Of a stretch of 64,000 bases of DNA, positions 58,043-64,000 are shown piece by piece. Within the stretch, counting starts at the first letter, position 1. The number at the start of each line of letters is the position of its first letter. The notes below the pieces were generated by a model. It was not told where the DNA came from. It saw nothing but the letters and a program-made list of their open reading frames with translations, and did no database searches. Made by a program: the position numbers and the translations under genes. The stretch comes from Septoria linicola (Eukaryota; Ascomycota; Dothideomycetes; Mycosphaerellales; Mycosphaerellaceae), in assembly GCA_024114885.1 (NCBI GenBank), contig CP099419.1, positions 1,426,001 through 1,490,000 of the forward strand, read 5' to 3'.

Positions 58043-59111
58043 TCACACTTGTTCTGCTCCACTTGTCCCATGCTCCAGCTGCTCCCTCTGCATCCGTGCA
58101 TACTCAATCTGCTCCCTCGCCTCCTTATGCCCCAGCACATCCTTCTCCGCCCTCACAAGATCAAAGTCCAGCTCCTCCGCCTTAGCCCGCGCCGCACGAA
58201 AGCTATCCACATAGCAAAAAGTCCCCAGTTCTGATCATGACTCGAGCCTTCAACTCAGGACAAACCATCCGGGGCAACTGATCCCACAACCTTGCATGAC
58301 CCCCAATCCACTCCCTCTTCGCATCAATCATAATCGTAAGCTCCTTCAAGCCCGAAAGCCGATCAAACGTCTTCGGGCGAATATCTTGCAGAATTCTATA
58401 ACCTGCAACATGGCACTTCATCAACTGACCTATGGCACGACGCCCATTCCCGCATGTCCCAGCATCCATCATAGCATACGAAACATTCTGCAGTGCCGCA
58501 CGCTGCCTCTCACTCAACACACACGTAACAAAGACCTCCAAATCCGCTCCTCGCGCAAAAGAGAACGTATTATTGTAATACGGCACTAGCGCTGCTTCGT
58601 TGTAGATTTGCTTGCACGTCCTCAGCAAAGCCATAGCAAGTTTCGGCGTTGTGACGCGTTTGCGATAGCCAACGGTGTCGTATTTCAGGACATCGACGTC
58701 GAGGCATGCGCGGTGGCGCTGGGCGTAGGATTTGAATTCGAGGGGGGTGGGGTTGGCATGATCTTTGGTGTTCGGCATGAACAGCCTGCCGTACTTGCTC
58801 TCGTCTGGGGTTTCATGAGTGAGCTTGTAGGCTCCATCGTCGCTTGCAGGGCACTGGCAGAGGACGTATTGGACCCAGAAGTACTCGCGGGATGACGTTT
58901 CCTGGCCTGTGTAGATGTTTCGATTTAGGACTTGCTTCACATAGTTCTTGACGGGCCACTTTGGAGATCTTTCACGCGTCAATCGGTTCCAGACAAACAC
59001 GTGCAGGTTGTGACCTCCGATCGCGTACTCGTATATTCTGTTGCGGACTTCTGGAGGTAGTTCGAGGAATGGACAGTCGTCACCTAGCCTTGGCTGGGCG
59101 ATGTTCCGCAT
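58043..59111 (-). CDS. 2EXR/F-box-like protein with an apparent C-terminal frameshift
   Basis: The intact frame from 59111 gives 302 residues and stops at 58203. The N-terminus CPFLELPPEVRNRIYEYAI is the F-box-like/2EXR motif common in Pezizomycotina; the middle has LRTCKQIYNEAALVPY. Near the end, a G4 run (plus-strand C at 58223-58226) seems one base too long. With three G the frame continues as RTG-TFCYVDSFRAARAKAEEL into a charged helix (RAEKDVLGHKEAREQIEYAR) and stops at 58043, about 53 residues later. The continuation is strongly coding-like. It is either a real frameshift or a sequencing error. Function unknown; such proteins may recruit substrates for ubiquitination. Confidence 0.65.
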
Positions 59112-59474
59112 ACGTCTGGGTCCATGCCGTTGGGCCCCACTTGATACATTTAGTCGCTGTGCCTACCGACGCAGGATGGAAAGTTCACCTGTCAACTCTA
59201 GCCCAGAATGCAGCATGGCTGCGATCTCTACGTGTAGTACTGCGTTGGCTTGGAGTTGTGATTGTCGAATCGACCTCTGACACGTCGTCAGTAAGATCGA
59301 TGACCTGTGTTTGCGCGATGTTATTGTGACAAAGCTTGCACACAGCGCGGACGAAAAGAAAGAGAGGGAGAGAGAAGTCGCGATCTGAAGACGCGATTCG
59401 AACGCGTTCAATTTTGGCCTCCAAGGATGTCACAGACCATGCCAAGGATCGCGAGGAACTGCCGGCGTTACAGT
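59112..59474. other. intergenic
   Basis: About 360 bases between two 2EXR-like genes on the same strand, holding the promoter of the downstream one. Nothing else is seen. Confidence 0.4.
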
Positions 59475-60338
59475 CTATGAGCCACTGCGGAACTTCCTCA
59501 CAATCTTCTCTAGATCGTTCAGAGTGAACCCTTTGAAGCCCTCCCTTTCAGAAATCTTGTTGGCGACGGCACCGGCTGCCTCTACGATTATCTTCGCCTC
59601 TTCCTCCGATCGAGGAGCAACCAGCGAAATATGCCTAGGCATGTTCTTGTTCTCCACCGTGTCGACTGTCGCTTTTCCCCTCTCAACCTTCAACGACACT
59701 TCGAGGATCAGCCTGTAGGTGGGTAGTGTTCGACCCTTGGGAAAGGTCCATAACTCGCCATCGCAGATCTTGAGTGTAATGTCCCGCACGAGAACATCCT
59801 TACTCATCTGACGGATGATATTCTTGACCTGCTTCTTCATCTTGAGCACTCCACATCGATCGTGCAGTGCCAAGTTGTTGCTTGGAGGTAATCCTGCCCG
59901 GACATTGGCATGGTTGCGAAGATCAGCTGCCACTGTGATGCAGAACGAGCTCTGCGCAAAGAAGACTGGCAGAAACTCTGTTCGCACACTCCTTGACACG
60001 CGAGCAATGGATGGTATTACCACTGTGGCGAGGTCTAGCCTTTCGCCTGAGTCTTGATTGTCTCCAAGTACGAAGCCATAGCAGCGTACTCTGAGCTCTG
60101 CTGGCAAGGCCATGAAATGAAAAGGTCCGCGCTTCTCTGCTGCCTTGCGGATCACCGACTTTTGCTTCAAAGCTTGGAGATGAGATATGCACGTCTTGGC
60201 TTCTGCTTGCTCGACCTCGGTGAGCACTAGTCGACTTATATTGATGCTGAAGGTGTTCAGGCTGGAGGTCGCTCCGAATTGTTCTGGCGTGACCGTTGTT
60301 CTACTCGCCGTAATCCGTCCTCCAGTGTGATCTGCCAT
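59475..60338 (-). CDS. 2EXR/F-box-like protein
   Basis: Single exon, 287 residues. After a variable N-terminus and a helix (about 40-65), the motif FHFMALPAELRVRCYGFVL (about 73-91) matches the LPxELRxxIY core of fungal F-box-like/2EXR proteins. IPSIARVSRSVRTEFLPVFF is the second conserved block. A lysine-rich region and a C-terminal helix (ISEREGFKGFTLNDLEKIV) follow. It may be an adaptor in protein turnover, but no ligase partner is visible. It lies beside a second gene of the same broad type, though sequence similarity between them is low. Confidence 0.65.
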   Translation of the reverse strand: MADHTGGRITASRTTVTPEQFGATSSLNTFSINISRLVLTEVEQAEAKTCISHLQALKQKSVIRKAAEKRGPFHFMALPAELRVRCYGFVLGDNQDSGERLDLATVVIPSIARVSRSVRTEFLPVFFAQSSFCITVAADLRNHANVRAGLPPSNNLALHDRCGVLKMKKQVKNIIRQMSKDVLVRDITLKICDGELWTFPKGRTLPTYRLILEVSLKVERGKATVDTVENKNMPRHISLVAPRSEEEAKIIVEAAGAVANKISEREGFKGFTLNDLEKIVRKFRSGS

Positions 60339-61344
60339 ATTTGGCAGAAGGGCTTTGCTTATCTAGGCTAGTGTCACTGCGGACTAGATTTGTCGTTGTC
60401 GTGGAAGGGCGATTTTGTGAGAGCAGTACGCAGCGGTCGCTTATTTTATCTACGCTGGTAATGTACTCGATACATTTATTCACTAATGCTGCGTCGCAAA
60501 CTGCTTTGCCATCTGTGTCATTTGGGCAGGACAAAGCCTTTGTGAGACAGGCAAGGATCGTGAATACTGTATTGCATGATCGTCCTCAGAGGCCGTGAAG
60601 ATGATCTTGAAGTACAATGCGGAACACAGCTCTTGGGAGGAAGCAAGTATATCAGGGCGCCGGGTTGATGCTAGTGCGAATGCACGACTGTCTGACCGCA
60701 CTCGTTCTTGCACAGTCTTTCTCGCTACCTCCACTAGGGACGGTATGGTGTTCCTCTGGACAGTTTCGCAGCTTAGTTGCCTCATCTGCGACGCTGCCAG
60801 GCATCACACTCCCTGCATCATCGTGCTGAGACTCAGGCTGCTGAAGTCCAGGATGACGACTCCGTCTAGCAAACTACGAGGAGTCCACTGTAGCGAGAGC
60901 CCTCGCATTAGTCTGTTGCTGCCATGGCCATGACAGCGACGTTTCAGAGCTGCGGAGATCGAGCTTGGCCGCAAAATGGCCATAGAAATGCTTGACAGTC
61001 CTTGGAGCTTCTCCCCAAGGGTCGCACGCCTGCAGCACGGCGGCTTCGACCAACGATTGCCAGTTCTTTGTCCCAGTCGAGGCATCCGAACAACTCGATC
61101 AGTGCTGCTCCTCGTGCGAAAGTCTCGGCTCCACCGCTCAGCCTCCGACAGTGCAGACCGACGCTGATGATAGACTCGTGATTTTGGGAAGCAGCGTTCC
61201 TCGTCTTCACGTGAGCATTATGGCTATTCGCCTGTCGCAACCTGGCCCTACGCGACCGCCCGCCCAATAGTATTATGGCAGCCTTTCGAGGAACCCGACT
61301 GGCGCAGCTCTTGAATTCGTTCTGTAGATTCAGCTGTCGTCTCG
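60339..61344. other. intergenic, about 1 kb
   Basis: Overlapping short frames on both strands (60595-60933 plus, 60804-61085 and 60944-61348 minus) without domains or splice support. It includes the promoter of the 2EXR-like gene and the 3' region of RPA43. Confidence 0.4.
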
Positions 61345-62007
61345 TCATAGTCCGAGCAGTGTCCCAGTAATCGAGATGCTTCCCTCGCCAGACGGCTCAA
61401 AGTCTTCCACTTTGCAGACCACCTCTTTTTCCGCCTCGCCTTGAGCGTTGACCCATCGCTCTCCTTCCCACCTCCAATCCACTGGCAGGTTCTCCTTTGG
61501 GACAGAGACAGTGAAGTAATTCAGGTGGATCAGACCAAAAATGCCCTCGTTCTGGAGGTTCACTTCAGCCTTGATGTAAGTGCCCGGTGAAGGTCGGAAG
61601 ATTAAGAAGTCGGCGGTCAGCCACACGAATCCGACACCATATTCGTTGATGCTGCGTGCTAGCACATCGGAAGGGCCGTCTAATCGCAGCGCATCATCTG
61701 GGCCTTCGGAGAGCCGCGCATTGTCGTAGGACAGAACGACTCCACCGAACTTGTGCTGATATTGGAGGAGCAGAGGCGACAGATGCTCGGCACACGCTCC
61801 TTCGAGTGGATAGTTGTTGACAACAGGCGAAAGCGCGAGGTACAATGTTGCCGTAACGTGAGCCAGTGGGCTATGCGAATCGAGTTTATCTTCGAGAGTT
61901 GCTGCTGATGGTGCGTCCACTGACTTTCCTGCCTTCTTGCTAGCCTTTTCTGCTTTGCGCGCAGCCTTTGCCGCAGCTTCCTCTGCTGTGCGCTCCTTCT
62001 TGGCCAT
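61345..62007 (-). CDS. RPA43: RNA polymerase I subunit RPA43
   Basis: Single exon, 220 residues. A Lys/Ala-rich N-terminal helix (1-30) leads to the RPB7-like N-terminal domain: ATLYLALSPVVNN, then HKFGGVVLSYDN. The OB-fold follows (about 140-215): GTYIKAEVNLQNEGIFGLIHLNYFTVSV, DWRWEGERWVNAQGEAEKEVV, VCKVEDFEPSGEGSISITGTL. This layout matches A43, which with A14 forms the stalk of RNA polymerase I and binds the initiation factor Rrn3. It is shorter than the yeast protein, as is common in filamentous fungi. It shares a divergent promoter with the J-domain gene. Confidence 0.88.
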   Translation of the reverse strand: MAKKERTAEEAAAKAARKAEKASKKAGKSVDAPSAATLEDKLDSHSPLAHVTATLYLALSPVVNNYPLEGACAEHLSPLLLQYQHKFGGVVLSYDNARLSEGPDDALRLDGPSDVLARSINEYGVGFVWLTADFLIFRPSPGTYIKAEVNLQNEGIFGLIHLNYFTVSVPKENLPVDWRWEGERWVNAQGEAEKEVVCKVEDFEPSGEGSISITGTLLGL

Positions 62008-62510
62008 CTTGGAACAAAATGCTCGCAGAAGTGAGCTTGTGTTAATCGCATGCGAGAGCGCGGCCAGAAATTTGAGAGGCTTTCAATTCTCAGTGCCAAA
62101 AGTCATGTCCACAATTAAATCATGGGACGTACACCATCGAACAGCTGGCAGCTCTAAGTTAATGCAATATTATTGTAGAGACGGCTACGCCAGACACTTT
62201 CATTCGGAAGACCACAGTCGCGAAGTTTCACCGGCGAGCTGGATCTAACGCACTGCGCACGCGTTCGTTCGTTCCGGGAAGGACACCACTTACAAACGTT
62301 CAAAACTTGGCTGCGGCACATATCCATATCTCTTTCACAAGCTCACAGGTCACGAGATCCGCAGGTGGAAGGTCACCGGCAAGACCAAAGATATTCAAGA
62401 CCATTCACTCGAGTTTGTCTGGAGGCGACGTCCCTGCCCGAGCACATCTGCTATCCCACGACACATACAGCATGAGCCGATAGCGTTCAAGGATCTCACA
62501 AGCATCAATC
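62008..62510. promoter_or_regulatory. divergent promoter between RPA43 and the J-domain gene
   Basis: A 503-base gap between divergent starts must hold both promoters. No clear TATA box is seen; CAATATTATTG near 62164 is the only AT-rich element. Confidence 0.45.
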
Positions 62511-63602
62511 ATGGCCAGCACGCAACTCATGTCCCTGGCGGGCTGGTATTTCCTCCCCAATCTGGTCACGGGCTACGTACAAACAGCTCTATATGCGATC
62601 TTCATCCGAGCTGGCGACCCCAAGCCAACACCAGGAACACCACGTTTCGCCCGCGACAGACGCAACATCCACATTGCCGTCATACTCGCTTATTTGATCT
62701 ACACCATCTACGAAGCCGACTATCAGCTACAAACAGCAGGCGACTTCTACCGTCTTCTCGGAGTTCCGCACGATGCCAGCGAGAAAGCCATTCAATCCAA
62801 ATTCCGGCGCTTGACAGTCCAATTCCACCCGGACAAAGTCAGCGGCGAGGACAAAGATAGAGTCCAGCAGACATATGTTCTCATGAAAGTCGCAAAGGAC
62901 ACTTTGGCGGACCCTGCGAAACGCTTCGCATACGACCGCTTCGGACCAGATATTCTGCGTTGGCAGAATTGTAAGCTCATCAAGGACTTCATCTTCTCTG
63001 GTATGCAGCAGATGATGGGCTATTACATTGGCTCTGGCGCAGTCCTGATCCTACTTGGAGTGCTGGGCTACCTGAGACAGGGCATGTTCTGGCGTTATCT
63101 GGTTATGGCTTCATTGTTTGTGATTGAAATGCACACCATCACAAGGCCTTACCTCCCAATTGTGCTTACGAATGTCGTCAACCCAATCCTGGCTACGACT
63201 GGTTTCCGACAGCCATATCTGCCATTTCAGCTGGTCACGCTCTTGAGGAAGCTCACTGTAACGTTCTTCATCGCAATGAGCCAGCTTGGTCCACTCTTAC
63301 AGGATCCCAAGCAGGCGGCTATTGCTGACGGGCCCGGCGTACCTGCTCAAGTCCTCGACCGCGTGGACGCGATTGCGAATGCGACAGAATCCGAGATCTC
63401 GAGGCTCATGGCCCTAGAGCTCACACCTTTTGCGCAGGACCCCAGTACAGGCCGAGAATTACGTGCGAGTCTGAAAGAGTGGTTGGTACAGAACACGATA
63501 CGGAATGACCCTGAAGTCAAGATGGCAATTCAGAGAGTGTTTGATCAAAGACGAGCGGAAGGGGCGCCTGATGCGATGAATGCTAGACTCGCAGGGCAGT
63601 AG
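62511..63602 (+). CDS. J-domain (DnaJ) membrane protein
   Basis: Single exon, 363 residues. A hydrophobic N-terminus (about 8-33) and a second segment (54-68) precede the J domain (about 77-144): DFYRLLGVPHDASEKAIQSKFRRLTVQFHPDK, with HPD at 106-108, and AYDRFGPDIL at the end. Two more hydrophobic segments follow (about 168-187 and 194-206), and the C-terminal part is helical. The J domain should stimulate an Hsp70. The topology suggests the ER membrane, as for fungal Erj5-like proteins, with the ER Hsp70 BiP as partner; that assignment is an inference. Intact. Confidence 0.85.
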   Translation: MASTQLMSLAGWYFLPNLVTGYVQTALYAIFIRAGDPKPTPGTPRFARDRRNIHIAVILAYLIYTIYEADYQLQTAGDFYRLLGVPHDASEKAIQSKFRRLTVQFHPDKVSGEDKDRVQQTYVLMKVAKDTLADPAKRFAYDRFGPDILRWQNCKLIKDFIFSGMQQMMGYYIGSGAVLILLGVLGYLRQGMFWRYLVMASLFVIEMHTITRPYLPIVLTNVVNPILATTGFRQPYLPFQLVTLLRKLTVTFFIAMSQLGPLLQDPKQAAIADGPGVPAQVLDRVDAIANATESEISRLMALELTPFAQDPSTGRELRASLKEWLVQNTIRNDPEVKMAIQRVFDQRRAEGAPDAMNARLAGQ

Positions 63603-63632
63603 GTGACTAGGTATAAATTTACTGTCGTGCTC

Positions 63633-64000
63633 TCATCTCGTGAAGCCCATTCCTAATCCTCTCACGAATCGCACTTCATCGGCATTCCGCTCCAAAGCTC
63701 TACGCATCGCCATGCCATATTGCCGCTCAGCGTCTTGGCGGGCTTTCTCTGCTGCAGAGAGAGCTTGCTCTTCGAGGGCATCGTGCCATTCATCACGGCC
63801 TAGTGGATCGCCGTGGCCCATGCCTAGCACACCGAGCCTGCCGTCTCCAGTCCATAGCAGAAGCTTGTTCTGGTTGATATCGAGTCTTCCGCCTGTACCT
63901 ACTCCCTCGTGGAAGCTCTGACCGAGAGGAAGAATCTTCTGCACAATGTCTCCTTGCCCCGGCACTTCGGTCCCGCTAGTCGTGAAAATGCCTCGAGGCG
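63633..64000 (-). CDS. C-terminal part of an unidentified gene (runs off the window)
   Basis: An open minus-strand frame enters from the right edge (in frame from 63995) and stops at 63633, about 121 residues. It reads IVQKILPLGQSFHEGVGTGGRLDINQ, then LLWTGDGRLGVLGMGHGDPLG, then an acidic/basic helix rich in Ala and Glu, ending RGLGMGFTR. The start lies outside the window. Thirty bases separate it from the stop of the convergent J-domain gene. Family not recognised. Confidence 0.6.
   Translation of the reverse strand, partial: PRGIFTTSGTEVPGQGDIVQKILPLGQSFHEGVGTGGRLDINQNKLLLWTGDGRLGVLGMGHGDPLGRDEWHDALEEQALSAAEKARQDAERQYGMAMRRALERNADEVRFVRGLGMGFTR

Noticed and set aside
1..64000. CRISPR arrays, bacterial operons, rRNA genes, telomeric repeats
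   Set aside because: None seen. Short repeats found are microsatellites, one 52-base duplication and one TIR element; introns and gene layout are fungal.

Overview
This window comes from a filamentous ascomycete nuclear genome (Pezizomycotina). The gene content suggests Dothideomycetes, but I cannot prove that from sequence alone. Protein genes lie on both strands without operons. Most introns are 48-100 bases with GTAAGT-like donors, CTAAC/CTGAC branch sites and AG acceptors. Several genes are typical of filamentous fungi: an intronless SNF1 kinase, fungal MED1, a GH31 alpha-glucosidase, cerato-platanin, an SLT2/MpkA-type MAP kinase and 2EXR/F-box-like proteins. I rebuilt exon structures by matching splice phases by eye.

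Layout. 0.5-2.7 kb: two neighbouring RING-finger membrane proteins. 3.6-15.6 kb: a conserved unknown, SNF1, a short-chain dehydrogenase, glutamine synthetase and MED1. 15.7-19.1 kb: a secreted GH31 alpha-glucosidase with one apparent frameshift. 20-34 kb looks accessory: three small proteins (two clearly related), a secreted protein with an M15-peptidase-like zinc signature, a histidine-rich membrane protein, one conserved probably mitochondrial protein, a gene broken by a 52-base tandem duplication, cerato-platanin, a 450-base transposon-like element with terminal inverted repeats, a six-exon secreted cysteine-rich protein and a 1187-residue secreted protein of unknown family. 34.4-36.2 kb: a protein-kinase-like pseudogene. 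36.4-43.1 kb: an SF1 helicase, ILV5 and a short Zn2Cys6 factor. 43.1-46.4 kb is gene-poor. 46.4-64 kb returns to core genes: a 1.8-thousand-residue scaffold-like protein, the cell-wall-integrity MAP kinase, an aldehyde dehydrogenase, two 2EXR/F-box-like proteins, the RNA polymerase I subunit RPA43, a J-domain membrane protein and the end of one more gene.

The core genes are general metabolism and signalling: carbon derepression (SNF1), transcription (MED1, RPA43), nitrogen assimilation (glutamine synthetase), branched-chain amino acid synthesis (ILV5) and cell-wall integrity (MAP kinase). The most interesting part is 20-34 kb, where several secreted or lineage-restricted proteins, broken genes and a transposon relic sit together. 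Several apparent frameshifts lie in short homopolymers or repeats, so sequencing error must be excluded before calling those genes dead.
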